32,234 nucleotides of DNA from Actinomycetota bacterium (GCA_009704985.1 WLDE01000019.1:1-32234), one strand, 5' to 3'; numbered from the stretch's first letter, positions 21,933-29,867 are shown. Made by a program: numbers and translations. Notes: a model not told the origin generated them from the sequence alone.

Positions 21933-22580
21933 ATGCCCGATCCCGCCGACGACCGTGCCGAACCCGCCGAACCCGCCGAACCCGCCGAACCCGCCGCCCT
22001 CGCAGTGTCCGACGACATCGCCCGCACGCTCTCGTTCTTCATGGAGCTCGACCGGCTGAAGTGCGTCGAGCGACGCAACCGCCTCGCCGACGGCAGCCGT
22101 CGGGAGAACACGGCCGAGCACTCGTGGCACCTCGGCATGGCGGCGCTCGTGTTCGCCGCCCACGCCACCGAGCCGGTGGACGTCGCGAAGGCGGTGGCGA
22201 TGGCGATGGTGCACGACATCGTCGAGATCGACGCCGGGGACACCTTCGCCTACGACCAGGGCGAGCACCTCGCGTCGAAGGAGGCCCGCGAACGCGCCGC
22301 CGCGGACCGGATCTTCGGGCTGCTTCCCCCGGCGGCCGGGGCGCACCTGCGCGACCTGTGGGAGGAGTACGAGCGCGGCGACACACCCGAGGCCCGGTTC
22401 GTGATGGCCGTCGACCGGATGGCGCCGATGCTGCTGAACCTCGCGGAGGGCGGCACCACGTGGCGTGAGCACGGCATCACGCGCGAGCGCGTCGTGGAGC
22501 GCAACGGCCCGCACGTGGCGCCGGTGCTGCCCGAGGTCTGGGCGCACGCCGAGGCGCAGCTCGCAACCTTCGAGCCCTGA
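21933..22580 (+). CDS. HD-domain hydrolase (YfbR-like 5'-nucleotidase family)
   Basis: Metal-dependent phosphohydrolase of 215 residues. HD-domain ligands are visible: H63 in RRENTAEHSWHLG, the HD pair at H94-D95 in AMVHDIVEIDAGD, and a later Asp in VMAVDRMAPMLLNL. The layout (ELDRLKCVERRN, then the HD core) matches the HD_3/YfbR-type family, whose members dephosphorylate nucleoside monophosphates. The first 22 residues contain four Glu-Pro-Ala repeats encoded by a 9-bp tandem repeat and look disordered. It is immediately followed by a 14-bp tandem repeat. Substrate is inferred from the family only. Confidence 0.82.
   Translation: MPDPADDRAEPAEPAEPAEPAALAVSDDIARTLSFFMELDRLKCVERRNRLADGSRRENTAEHSWHLGMAALVFAAHATEPVDVAKAVAMAMVHDIVEIDAGDTFAYDQGEHLASKEARERAAADRIFGLLPPAAGAHLRDLWEEYERGDTPEARFVMAVDRMAPMLLNLAEGGTTWREHGITRERVVERNGPHVAPVLPEVWAHAEAQLATFEP
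21960..21995 (+). repeat. 9-bp tandem repeat, 4 copies, in the HD hydrolase N-terminus
   Basis: Four perfect in-frame copies of GAACCCGCC encode (Glu-Pro-Ala)4 near the start of the protein. Confidence 0.9.
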
Positions 22581-22581
22581 C

Positions 22582-22637
22582 CGTGCCGGTTCGGGCGTGC
22601 CGGGTCGGGCGTGCCGGGTCGGGCGTGCCGGTTCGGG
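22582..22637. repeat. 14-bp tandem repeat, 4 copies, directly after a stop codon
   Basis: Four copies of CGTGCCGGKTCGGG (K is T, G, G, T in order), followed by a partial fifth copy. It begins one base after the HD hydrolase stop and is non-coding. Confidence 0.9.
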
Positions 22638-22708
22638 CGTGGCGGAGTTCACGCCCGCCGTTCATCCCGAGTTCACCTCGCCCCGGCGGCTCGGCCACCT
22701 CGGCTCGG

Positions 22709-22714
22709 TACCGT
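22709..22714 (+). promoter_or_regulatory. Putative -10 element of the tyrosine-phosphatase gene
   Basis: TACCGT ends seven bases before ATG 22722. Upstream are two direct copies of GAGTTCAC (22645-22652 and 22669-22676, 24 bases apart), which may bind a regulator. Confidence 0.5.
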
Positions 22715-22721
22715 GCGGCGG

Positions 22722-23498
22722 ATGGAAACCGGCCTCGTCGATCCCCTCGTCGACCCGCGCCGCGTCATCGCCCTCGATGCCGTGCACAACTTCCGCGACC
22801 TGGGTGGCTACCCCGCGCGTGACGGCACGCTCACCCGCTGGCGCCGGCTCTTCCGCGCCGACGGCCTGTACCGGCTCACCGAGCGCGACCTCGATCGCGT
22901 GCGCGAGCTCGGCCTGCGCACCGTCATCGACCTGCGCACCCCGGACGAGCTCGCCACCCGCGGCACGTTCCCGCACGAGTCCTTCGACGTCACCTTCACC
23001 CACCGTCCGGTGATCGACACCACCTGGGAACTCGACGACCACGTCGACAAGACCGCCCACGAGTTCCTCACCTGGGCCTATCGCGACATGCTCCGCCAGG
23101 GCGCGGGCACGCTGGCCCGGGCGATGACCGACCTGGCGCGTCCCGGTGCGCTGCCGGCCGTCTTCCACTGCGCAGCCGGCAAGGACCGCACCGGCGTGCT
23201 GGCCGCCCTCCTGCTCGGGACCCTGGGGGTGCCGCGGTCGGTGATCCTGGCCGACTACGCCCTCACGGCCGACGCGATGGAGCGCATGCGCGAGTGGGCG
23301 CTGCGCGAGTACCCGGAGATGGCCGAGCAGATGGCGGACACCCCGTCGGCGTTCATGGCCGCGCTCCCCGAGTCGATGGGTGAGATCCTCGACGACATCG
23401 AGACCGGGCACGGCACGATCGGGGCCTACGTCCGCTCGATCGGCGTCACCGCCGACACGGTCGACACGCTCGCCGCCGAGCTGCTCGTCACCCCCTGA
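22722..23498 (+). CDS. Tyrosine-protein phosphatase-like protein (Cx5R)
   Basis: A 258-residue protein of the bacterial tyrosine/serine phosphatase family (Y_phosphatase3, MptpB-like). The active-site loop is HCAAGKDRTG (H149, C150, R156), with the Lys-Asp insertion typical of this family, whose members can act on phosphotyrosine or phosphoinositides. The N-terminal signature is NFRDLGGYPARDG, and IDLRTPDELATRG carries the conserved Arg/Asp region. There is no signal peptide, so it is cytoplasmic unless exported by an unseen route. It stands alone, with a TACCGT hexamer seven bases upstream. An 8-bp tandem repeat begins 16 bases after its stop. Confidence 0.88.
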   Translation: METGLVDPLVDPRRVIALDAVHNFRDLGGYPARDGTLTRWRRLFRADGLYRLTERDLDRVRELGLRTVIDLRTPDELATRGTFPHESFDVTFTHRPVIDTTWELDDHVDKTAHEFLTWAYRDMLRQGAGTLARAMTDLARPGALPAVFHCAAGKDRTGVLAALLLGTLGVPRSVILADYALTADAMERMREWALREYPEMAEQMADTPSAFMAALPESMGEILDDIETGHGTIGAYVRSIGVTADTVDTLAAELLVTP

Positions 23499-23513
23499 CG
23501 TTCTGGCCCTCCG

Positions 23514-23553
23514 ACCCTCTCACCCTGTGACCCTCTGACCCTCTGACCCTCTG
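23514..23553. repeat. 8-bp tandem repeat, 5 copies, intergenic
   Basis: Five units of ACCCTCTG (the first two each differ by one base) lie between the tyrosine-phosphatase stop and the next promoter. Non-coding. Confidence 0.9.
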
Positions 23554-23618
23554 ACGCGGCACGACCCTCCGGTCGGCCACTGCGCTCGGTGGAACCCGAT
23601 CACCGACGGACGACGGCG

Positions 23619-23624
23619 TACGCT
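23619..23624 (+). promoter_or_regulatory. Putative -10 element of the S51-like gene
   Basis: TACGCT ends seven bases before ATG 23632, predicting a leaderless mRNA. Confidence 0.5.
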
Positions 23625-23631
23625 CCCCGGC

Positions 23632-24276
23632 ATGACCGGCACGATCGCCCTGCAGGGAGGCGGCCCCTTCACCGCCAACGACGACCTCGACGCGCAGCTG
23701 CTCGCCGGGGTCACCGGACCCACGGCCGGCGGCCGGGTGGTGGTGCTCCCGACGGCGGACGCCTTCGAACACCCGGAGCGCCAGGTGGCCGCGGCGATGC
23801 ACTGGGGCGAGCGGCTGTCGGTCGAGGTGGAGGCCCTCATGGTGCTGCGGCGGGGCGAGGCGATGGAGCCGGGTGCCGCCGACGTGGTGCGTGCCGCCCG
23901 GGCCGTCTACCTGGTCGGTGACCAGCCGCTGCACCTCCGCTCGGTGCTGAAGGACACGCCGGTGTGGGCCGCGGTCGGTGAGGTGCTCGCCGGCGGCGGG
24001 CTGGTGGTCGGGGTCGGGGCGTCGGCGTCGTGCCTGTGCGACCCGATGGTCGACCCCCGTGGCGGGGCGTTCACGCTCGGGCTCGGGCTGGTGACCGGGG
24101 TGACGCTGGTGCCCGCCGTGGAGACGTGGTCGGGCGAGCGGCTCCACCGCACGCTCTCGATGGCGGCGACGTCGCAGATCGTGGTGGCGTGCGTGCCCAC
24201 GGGTGCGGCGCTGGTGCGCAGCGGTGGGGCGTGGGAGCGCGTCGGCAAGGTGGACGTACGCGGCGAGCTGGCCTGA
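23632..24276 (+). CDS. Peptidase S51/cyanophycinase-like protein
   Basis: A 214-residue protein with the class-I glutamine-amidotransferase-like fold of the S51 family (dipeptidase E, cyanophycinase). It has an N-terminal TIALQGGGPF, VVVLPTADAFEHPERQ, AVYLVGDQPLHL (where S51 members have a GGN/GGDQ motif), and GGLVVGVGASASCLCDP. The last corresponds to the nucleophile elbow, usually GxSAGA, so the likely serine is near residue 130. The C-terminal GTGAALV-like motif is present as VPTGAALVRSG. Substrate unknown; the altered elbow leaves activity uncertain. It is convergent with the cyclophilin gene. Confidence 0.65.
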   Translation: MTGTIALQGGGPFTANDDLDAQLLAGVTGPTAGGRVVVLPTADAFEHPERQVAAAMHWGERLSVEVEALMVLRRGEAMEPGAADVVRAARAVYLVGDQPLHLRSVLKDTPVWAAVGEVLAGGGLVVGVGASASCLCDPMVDPRGGAFTLGLGLVTGVTLVPAVETWSGERLHRTLSMAATSQIVVACVPTGAALVRSGGAWERVGKVDVRGELA

Positions 24277-24296
24277 GGCCGCTCGCCATCGCGGCC
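24277..24296. terminator. Weak hairpin between convergent genes
   Basis: GGCCGC (24277-24282) and GCGGCC (24291-24296) pair around an eight-base loop. It lies directly after the S51-like stop and 11 bases before the cyclophilin stop. It could serve as a two-way terminator; there is no T-tract. Confidence 0.3.
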
Positions 24297-24307
24297 CCTG
24301 AGGCGGC

Positions 24308-25210
24308 TCAGCTCTCGACGATCTCGACCGAGACGATCTCGATCGGCACCAGCGGCGGCACGCCGTTCGTGGTGGGGTCGGCGAGGTTCTCGAGCGCCTG
24401 CACCGTGGTGTCGTAGCCCTCGGAGACGGTGCCGAGGATCGAGTAGTCCGGCGTGAGCGACGAGACACCGTCGGGGCCGGTGACGATGAACCACTGGCCT
24501 CCACCGGTGTTCGGCTGGCCGGTGTTGGCCATGGCCACCACGCCCTCCTGGTACTCGCCGGGGGCGGGCAGCTCGTCGGGGATGTTGTAGCCGGGTGCCG
24601 TCTCGTCCTCGCCGGGGCGGCCGCACTGGACCACGAAGTCGCGGATCACCCGGTGGCAGCCGGTGCGGCCGTCGTAGTAGCCGTAGCGGGCGAGCACCAC
24701 GAAGTTGTTCACCGTGCCCGGGGCGCCCTCGGTGTCGAGGTCGATCGTGAACGATCCCTGGTTCGTCGTGACGATCGCCTGGTACGTCACGCCGTCCTCG
24801 ATGCACTTCGCCGGGGCCGACTCGAAGCTGTCGGGCAGCTCGCTCGACCCGTCGGCCTCCGGGCACTCCAGCTCGCCGTAGGCGAACTCGACCGTCGTGG
24901 TGGGCGCAGCGGTGGTCTCCGCAGCGACGGTGGTGTCCGTGGCGGCGGTGGTGCCGGTCGCGCCCGCTGCGTCGGTGGTGTCGCTGGCTGCGGTGGTGGC
25001 CGGTGCCACCGTGGTGGTGACGGCCGGGGTCTCCTCGTCGTCGCCGCCGACCACCCGGGCGAGGAGGAACAGCAGCAGGAGGCCGCCGATCACCACGATC
25101 GCGATGCGGGTGCCGCGCTTGCGCGTCTTCTGCTTCTTGGCCTCGCGCGCCAGCTCCTCGAGCCGGGCTTGGCGGTTGGCCTTCTGTCGTTCGCGCTTCG
25201 CGGTGCCCAC
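24308..25210 (-). CDS. Membrane-anchored cyclophilin-type peptidyl-prolyl isomerase
   Basis: A 300-residue protein. The N-terminus is highly basic (KRERQKANRQARLEEL and following), with one membrane helix at about 35-52 (IAIVVIGGLLLLFLLARVV). A Thr/Ala-rich linker (about 60-112) follows, then the cyclophilin domain (about 135-300). Cyclophilin segments include TNQGSFTIDLDTEGAPGTVNNFVVLARYGYYDG, seen in part as GAPGTVNNFVVLARYG, then CHRVIRDFVVQCG and NTGGGQWFIV. The catalytic arginine of the RVI..F.VQ region is present. It should fold or isomerise proteins outside the membrane, as a signal-anchor protein. GTG 25210 has TAACCT nine bases upstream. It is divergent from the PilZ fusion gene. Confidence 0.88.
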   Translation of the reverse strand: MGTAKRERQKANRQARLEELAREAKKQKTRKRGTRIAIVVIGGLLLLFLLARVVGGDDEETPAVTTTVAPATTAASDTTDAAGATGTTAATDTTVAAETTAAPTTTVEFAYGELECPEADGSSELPDSFESAPAKCIEDGVTYQAIVTTNQGSFTIDLDTEGAPGTVNNFVVLARYGYYDGRTGCHRVIRDFVVQCGRPGEDETAPGYNIPDELPAPGEYQEGVVAMANTGQPNTGGGQWFIVTGPDGVSSLTPDYSILGTVSEGYDTTVQALENLADPTTNGVPPLVPIEIVSVEIVES

Positions 25211-25219
25211 GGGTCCGGC

Positions 25220-25225
25220 AGGTTA
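25220..25225 (-). promoter_or_regulatory. Putative -10 element of the cyclophilin gene
   Basis: Minus-strand TAACCT ends nine bases before GTG 25210; a short or absent leader is implied. Confidence 0.45.
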
Positions 25226-25300
25226 GCGGGGGTGCTCCCCGGACCATCGTCGGGATCGGCAACACGCGCTCAAGTCGCGCGCCCCGAGTGCCGAAGCCAA

Positions 25301-25327
25301 GTCGTGCAGGCGGATGTCGTGCAGGCG
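25301..25327. repeat. Direct repeat upstream of the PilZ fusion gene
   Basis: GTCGTGCAGGCG occurs at 25301-25312 and again at 25316-25327, a 15-base period. It lies 25 bases before the presumed ATG and could be a regulator site. Confidence 0.6.
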
Positions 25328-25351
25328 AGAGACGACGCCCCCGCGGCGGTC

Positions 25352-28300
25352 ATGACGCGTTCGTCGCGCCGGTCGAGGGGTCGGGGCGGGACGGAGCCGG
25401 CTCCGGCGCGCGCCGTGGCATCACGCGTCCTGGCGGTGGTCGCACTGATCTGGGGGCTGGCCTACCTCGGCTGGCGCGCGGTCGCCACGCTCGACGGGGC
25501 CCCGTGGTGGCTGGGCACCCCGACCCTCGTGGTCGAGGTCGTCGGTCTGGTCGCGGTGGCGCTCACCTGCTGGGCGCTGTGGCGCCGGCCCGCCCTCGCA
25601 CCGCCGACCGCGGCGGTCGCCGCCCCGGCACTGGTGGAGCGTGACGCTGCGTCCGCGCCGGACACGTCGACCACGATCGTGGTGCGCTGTCGCGGTGAGG
25701 AGCTGCCCGTCGTGCGGGCCACGCTGCTCGCCGCACGGGGGATCGCCCCGATCACCGTGGTCGACCTCGACGCGCGTCCCGACGTGGCCGCCCTCGCGGT
25801 CGAGCTGGGCATCGGCTACGTCGCCACCGACCCCGATGACGACGACGGTCTCTCGATCGCCGCGCTCGCCGTCGACACCCCGACGCTGCTGTGGCTCGAC
25901 GCGGGCGACGTCCCGCACCCGTCCGTGCTCGACCGCCTCGTCCCCTGGCTGGACGACCCGTCGATCGCCGTGGTGCAGGGTCTCGTCGAGTCCGCCCTCC
26001 CCGAGTCGGCCGAGCACGGTTCGAGCGGCCGTCACGATCACCAGTTCGAACGTCGCGTGCTCGTGCCCTCGCTCGGCGCCCGTGGCGTGGCCGTGTTCCG
26101 CGGGTCGGGTGCGCTGGTGCGCACGGCGGCGGTGCGCGACGTGGCACTCGTGCGGTCGTCGACGGCGATGGTGCAGGCCGACCTCACGGCTGCCCTGCTC
26201 GCGGGCGGCTGGCGCATCGTCGCGCCGGGTGGTGCCCCCGTGGTGGCGGTCCAGCCGTCGTCGAACCCCACTGCGGTGGAGGAGACGCGAGCGTGCGAGG
26301 CGAGCGCGGCGCGTCACCTGCTCGTCGGTCCGCACGGAGCGCTCCGGCCAAACGGGCTGAGCGTCTCCGCCCGGCTCGCACTGGCGACGATGGCGATCCG
26401 CCCGCTCGCCGGCGTGCGCCGCGGTGTCGTGATCGCCCTGCTGCTGGGCGCGCTCCTCGCCGGGCGGTTGCCGTTCGTGGGCGACCCGTGGGTGTTCGCC
26501 GCGCTGTGGGGGCCCTGGTTCGTGCTCGCCGCCGTCGCGCTGTGGGGTCTCTCGGCCGGCGAGGTGCGTCCGGGCGACCGGACCCGCTGGTCGATGCGCG
26601 TGCTCGGTGCGTCGTGGCGCGGCGTCGCCGCACCGGACGGCCGCCCCGACCCGGCCCAGCACGTGCTCGGCGGTGCCTTCGGGCTCCACCACGGGGTGGC
26701 GTCGGCCGGCACGGTCGCCGCGATCAGCATCGTGATCTGCATCAGAGCGCTGAGCGACCGGGTGACGCACACACTCGCCGCAATGCCGCTCGACCGGACC
26801 GCGGCGCTGCTGGTCGTCGCGCTGTGGTCGCTCGGCGGAAGTCTCGACGCAATGCGCCTCCTGGCCCGCCGCGCGCAGACCCGCAGGGCCACCCGCCTGG
26901 CGTCGTCGCTGCCCAGCACCTTCGCCGACCACGCGTCGCTCGTGGTCGACCTCACCCCGTTCGGTGCCGGCGTGCTCGGCGACGTCGAGCTGCCCGTCGG
27001 CAACGAACAGCGCCTCGACGTCGTGCTGCCCACCCCCAGCGGTGTCGTGTCGGCGTCGCTGTCCGCCGTCGTCCGCAACGTGCGCACCGACTTCAGCGGT
27101 GAGCGCCGCTACGGCGTCGAGTTCGAGCGCGTCGACTCCTACGTCGCCGACGCGCTCGTCGACTACTGCACGATCCAGCCCGCCCTCGAGCTGCTCGGCG
27201 CCCGCGCCGGGGTGCCCGCCCGGGGGCGCACCGCCGTGACGTCCTCGGCGTCGGAGGGCCAGCTGGTGGTCCTGCTCGACGACCAGCCCGCCGCGCCGCG
27301 TCGCATCGGTCTTCGCGCCGCCGCGCTCGTGGCCGTCTCCGGCGCGATGGCGAGTGCCGTGCCGACCGTGCAGGCGGACGCACCGCCGGGGTCGGTGTCG
27401 GGCGTGGTGGTGATCGCCGTCGCCGCCGACGAGCTCGGCGCGGACGACGTCGCCGTGGCACCGCCCGCGTCCCCCGGCGCTCCCGTGACCACCGACGCGA
27501 CGACGGGCGTGACGATCGACCCGCCGGCGCCCGTCGACACCGGGGATCTTCCGTCGCTCGACGACCCGGCCGGCACCACCGAGTCCACGGCGGTCGGCAT
27601 CGCCGACGGCCCCGACCTCTCCGTGCCGGCGCCCGGCACCACCGGGGCGACGACCGGGCGGGGTGCCGCCGGCACCGTCGTCACCGTCGTCTGTGCCGCG
27701 GACCCGGGCCCCGATGGGTCGTGGGGAACGTCCGACGACGCCTTCGGCGCACCGGTGTCGACCGTGGTCGGCGACGACGGCAGCTGGTCGGTCGACGTCA
27801 CCGGTGCGGCCTGCTGGGCGTCGATCGCACCTCCGGCCGGGCTCATGGCGCCGGGCGACACCACCGCGCTGGAGGCACCGCGCGCGGCGCTCCCCGTCGA
27901 TCGCAGCTCGGGTCGCGCACCCACCGTCGAGCTCGTCCGCAGGGCGGCACCCGGCTCCGACACCGTCGAGCAGTCGACCGACGAGTCGACCGTCGCGGAG
28001 GTGCTGGTCGACGACGTGGTGTGGGCCGACCGCGATCGCAACGGCGTGATCGGTGCGGGCGAACCCCGCGTCGACGGCGTCACGGTGACCCTGCTCGACG
28101 CGGCCGGCACCGCCGTGGCGTCGGCCGTCACCGACGACGAGGGTGTCTTCCGGTTCGAGGGCGCGGCCGACACGCCGTACCGCCTGGCGGTGTCGAACCT
28201 GCCGACCGGGTTGGTCGCCCCCGACGTGCTCGGCAGGACGGACGAGTTCGTCCTGCCCTTGGGCGGTGACGTCGACCTGTCGGTCGGCCTCGTCCCGGCC

Positions 28301-28663
28301 GTCGCCTCCGACGCCGCCGACGTCACCGACGCCACCGACGTCACAGCTCAGAGCGGCGGCGAGAACGGCAGCGTCGCCGGCCCGGTCGTGCCCGCATCCG
28401 GTTCGGCATCGGGTTCGGCATCGGGTTCGGCATCCGGTTCGGCATCGGGCACCGCGTCGTCGACGCAGCGCTGGTTCGTGGCCCCGCCCGACGGGTCGGT
28501 CGCGGTGGGCGGATCCGGCGGTTCGCCGCTCGGGAGCTGGGTGGTCGTGCTGCTCGGGACCTTGATCGGGGTGTCGGTGCTCGCCGGGTCGGTGCGTGGG
28601 TCGTCGGGCGGAGCGTCGGGCAGGTCGTCGAGGTCGTCGGCGCCAGCCTTCGCGATGAGGTAG
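25352..28663 (+). CDS. Degenerate cellulose-synthase-like / PilZ / SdrD_B fusion membrane protein
   Basis: An 1103-residue protein. Two membrane helices (about 24-46, 58-77) precede a GT2 region laid out like bacterial cellulose synthase (about 105-330). Its key motifs are eroded: the DxD position reads LDAGD (182-186), the TED motif reads QAD (275-277), and no QxxRW is present. More helices follow (about 355-400, 450-500). A PilZ domain comes next (about 510-610) with RRATR (RxxxR) at 511-515 and DLTPFG at 533-538, close to the D/NxSxxG c-di-GMP motif with Thr for Ser. A hydrophobic stretch (about 652-672) leads to a long acidic, Thr/Pro-rich region. An SdrD_B/Cna-B-like domain lies at about 883-980 (VWADRDRNGVIGAGEPRVDG), then Gly-Ser-Ala-Ser repeats and a last helix (about 1062-1082). 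I infer a cytosolic c-di-GMP receptor tied to an external stalk. ATG 25352 is the likely start. Confidence 0.75.
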   Translation: MTRSSRRSRGRGGTEPAPARAVASRVLAVVALIWGLAYLGWRAVATLDGAPWWLGTPTLVVEVVGLVAVALTCWALWRRPALAPPTAAVAAPALVERDAASAPDTSTTIVVRCRGEELPVVRATLLAARGIAPITVVDLDARPDVAALAVELGIGYVATDPDDDDGLSIAALAVDTPTLLWLDAGDVPHPSVLDRLVPWLDDPSIAVVQGLVESALPESAEHGSSGRHDHQFERRVLVPSLGARGVAVFRGSGALVRTAAVRDVALVRSSTAMVQADLTAALLAGGWRIVAPGGAPVVAVQPSSNPTAVEETRACEASAARHLLVGPHGALRPNGLSVSARLALATMAIRPLAGVRRGVVIALLLGALLAGRLPFVGDPWVFAALWGPWFVLAAVALWGLSAGEVRPGDRTRWSMRVLGASWRGVAAPDGRPDPAQHVLGGAFGLHHGVASAGTVAAISIVICIRALSDRVTHTLAAMPLDRTAALLVVALWSLGGSLDAMRLLARRAQTRRATRLASSLPSTFADHASLVVDLTPFGAGVLGDVELPVGNEQRLDVVLPTPSGVVSASLSAVVRNVRTDFSGERRYGVEFERVDSYVADALVDYCTIQPALELLGARAGVPARGRTAVTSSASEGQLVVLLDDQPAAPRRIGLRAAALVAVSGAMASAVPTVQADAPPGSVSGVVVIAVAADELGADDVAVAPPASPGAPVTTDATTGVTIDPPAPVDTGDLPSLDDPAGTTESTAVGIADGPDLSVPAPGTTGATTGRGAAGTVVTVVCAADPGPDGSWGTSDDAFGAPVSTVVGDDGSWSVDVTGAACWASIAPPAGLMAPGDTTALEAPRAALPVDRSSGRAPTVELVRRAAPGSDTVEQSTDESTVAEVLVDDVVWADRDRNGVIGAGEPRVDGVTVTLLDAAGTAVASAVTDDEGVFRFEGAADTPYRLAVSNLPTGLVAPDVLGRTDEFVLPLGGDVDLSVGLVPAVASDAADVTDATDVTAQSGGENGSVAGPVVPASGSASGSASGSASGSASGTASSTQRWFVAPPDGSVAVGGSGGSPLGSWVVVLLGTLIGVSVLAGSVRGSSGGASGRSSRSSAPAFAMR

Positions 28664-29175
28664 CCGATCGCGCGCTCGGCCTTGGGGTAGCGGTGCACGA
28701 GTGCCCAGAAGTCGTCGCCGTGACCGGGGACGTCGAGATGGCACAGCTCGTGGACGATCACGTAGTCGATCACCCAGTCGGGGAACGAGGCGATCCGGTC
28801 GGAGATGCGGATCGTGCCCGTGGCGGGCGTGCACGACCCCCAGCGGGTGGTCATGTCGGTGGCCCACCGGATGTCCGTCGGGCGCCGCAGCCCGTGGCGG
28901 CGACCGAGGGTGCGGGCCCGTGCGGCGAGGTCGATCCGCTCGGCCGACAGCTTGCGGGCGAAGCGTCGCGACATCTCCTCCACCCAGTGCTGCTCCTCCG
29001 CGCGGCTCATCCACGACGGGATGGCGAGGCGCAGCGTGGTGCCGACGAGCTGGGCGCCGACCGATCGACGGCGGCGGGCGGACCGGGTGACCTCCACCCG
29101 GAACCCCGCGCCAGGGGGATCGCTCGTCCCGGCCGCGCCGGACGCGCCGGACTCCTGCGCCGCGCGATCGTTCAC
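28348..29175 (-). CDS. YgjP-like (M48-type) metallopeptidase
   Basis: A 275-residue protein of the YgjP/WLM-like metallopeptidase family. WATDMTTRWGSCTPATGTIRI is seen in part as RWGSCTPATGTIRIS. Next come VIDYVIVHELCHLDVPGHGDDFW with the zinc motif HELCH at about 142-146 and the third ligand near 152, then HRYPKAERAIGYL. Family members normally end soon after this point. Here the frame continues for about 95 more residues of Pro/Asp/Ala/Glu-rich sequence with Pro-Asp-Ala-Glu repeats, lying antisense to the C-terminus of the PilZ fusion protein (316-bp overlap). GTG 29175 overlaps the stop of the histidine-phosphatase gene (GTGA), so the two are coupled. The peptidase call is good; the tail may be simply unavoidable read-through. 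Confidence 0.8.
   Translation of the reverse strand: MNDRAAQESGASGAAGTSDPPGAGFRVEVTRSARRRRSVGAQLVGTTLRLAIPSWMSRAEEQHWVEEMSRRFARKLSAERIDLAARARTLGRRHGLRRPTDIRWATDMTTRWGSCTPATGTIRISDRIASFPDWVIDYVIVHELCHLDVPGHGDDFWALVHRYPKAERAIGYLIAKAGADDLDDLPDAPPDDPRTDPASTDTPIKVPSSTTTQLPSGEPPDPPTATDPSGGATNQRCVDDAVPDAEPDAEPDAEPDAEPDAGTTGPATLPFSPPL
28397..28444. repeat. 12-bp tandem repeat, 4 copies, read on both strands
   Basis: Four units of TCSGGTTCGGCA (S is C, G, G, C in order). On the plus strand they encode Gly-Ser-Ala-Ser repeats of the PilZ fusion protein. On the minus strand they encode Pro-Asp-Ala-Glu repeats of the metallopeptidase tail. Unit length is a multiple of three, so copy-number change keeps both frames. 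Confidence 0.9.
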
Positions 29176-29867
29176 AGGATCTCGGTCGCGGGCCGCCGGT
29201 CGTCGGGGGCCCGGTCGGTGGCCCGGTCGGTGGTCCGTCCGTGGCCCTGGTGCTCGGCCAGCAGGTGGACGGTGTCGCCCGCGACGAGCCGGCCCCGGTG
29301 CACCTCGAACCACGAGCCCGACAGGTTGGGCAGGTGCGGGGCCTCCGCGCCGACGGCCCGTCGCGTGGCGCGGATGACCCCACCGTGGCTCACGACGAGG
29401 ACCTCGCCCCCGGCGTGGGCGGTGGCGATGTCCGCCAGCGCGGCCATCACCCGCGCGGCCGCGTGCTCGTAGGGCTCGAAGCCGTCGGGCCGCCGGCGTT
29501 CGGCGAGGTAGCCGGGCCATCCCTGCTCGACCTCCTGGTGCGTGAGGCCCTCCCACGGACCGACGTCGGTCTCGCGCAGGCGGGCGTCGACGACGACCGG
29601 CCCGACCCCGTGGAGCGCGGCGATGATCTGCGCGGTGCGGTGGGCGCGCCCGAGGTCGCTCGACCAGATCGCGTCGAAGGCCCCCAGCACCTCGGCGGCC
29701 TCGGCCGCCTGCAGTTCGCCGGTGCGGTCGAGCGGCGCGTCGGCGTGGCCCTGCCAGCGGCCGCTCGCGTTCCACTCGCTCTGCCCGTGGCGCACCACGA
29801 GCAGTCGCGTGCGTTCGTGGGTGCGCTCGTGGGTGCGCTCGGGGACGCCCTGCCGGTCGGAGTCCAT
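29172..29867 (-). CDS. Histidine phosphatase family protein (phosphoglycerate-mutase-like)
   Basis: A 231-residue branch-1 histidine phosphatase. The catalytic motif is RLLVVRHGQSEWNASGRWQG (phospho-histidine in RHG, 30-32). RETDVGPWEGLTH carries the conserved Glu, and EVLVVSHGGVIRA the second histidine. Members remove phosphate from small metabolites; a glucosyl-3-phosphoglycerate or adenosylcobalamin-phosphate phosphatase role is possible but not shown. The N-terminus has Glu-Arg-Thr-His repeats encoded by a 12-bp tandem repeat, and the C-terminus is Arg/Asp/Thr-rich. ATG 29867 has TACCCT six bases upstream. It is coupled to the metallopeptidase gene by a GTGA overlap. Confidence 0.88.
   Translation of the reverse strand: MDSDRQGVPERTHERTHERTRLLVVRHGQSEWNASGRWQGHADAPLDRTGELQAAEAAEVLGAFDAIWSSDLGRAHRTAQIIAALHGVGPVVVDARLRETDVGPWEGLTHQEVEQGWPGYLAERRRPDGFEPYEHAAARVMAALADIATAHAGGEVLVVSHGGVIRATRRAVGAEAPHLPNLSGSWFEVHRGRLVAGDTVHLLAEHQGHGRTTDRATDRAPDDRRPATEIL
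29809..29844 (-). repeat. 12-bp tandem repeat, 3 copies, in the histidine-phosphatase N-terminus
   Basis: Three units of GTGCGCTCGTGG (two carry one substitution) encode Glu-Arg-Thr-His repeats before the catalytic motif. Confidence 0.85.

Noticed and set aside
22582..22637. 14-bp repeat array considered as a CRISPR or regulatory array
   Set aside because: Units are contiguous with no spacers and no cas gene is present; it is a simple tandem repeat.
25352..28663. Functional cellulose synthase
   Set aside because: TED and QxxRW motifs are missing and the DxD is altered, so polymer synthesis is not supported despite the overall layout.
25421..29383. A 1320-codon open frame on the minus strand
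   Set aside because: It is antisense to the PilZ fusion gene, is dominated by Arg/His/Gly/Asp shadow composition and shows no domain. Such frames are expected at this GC content.
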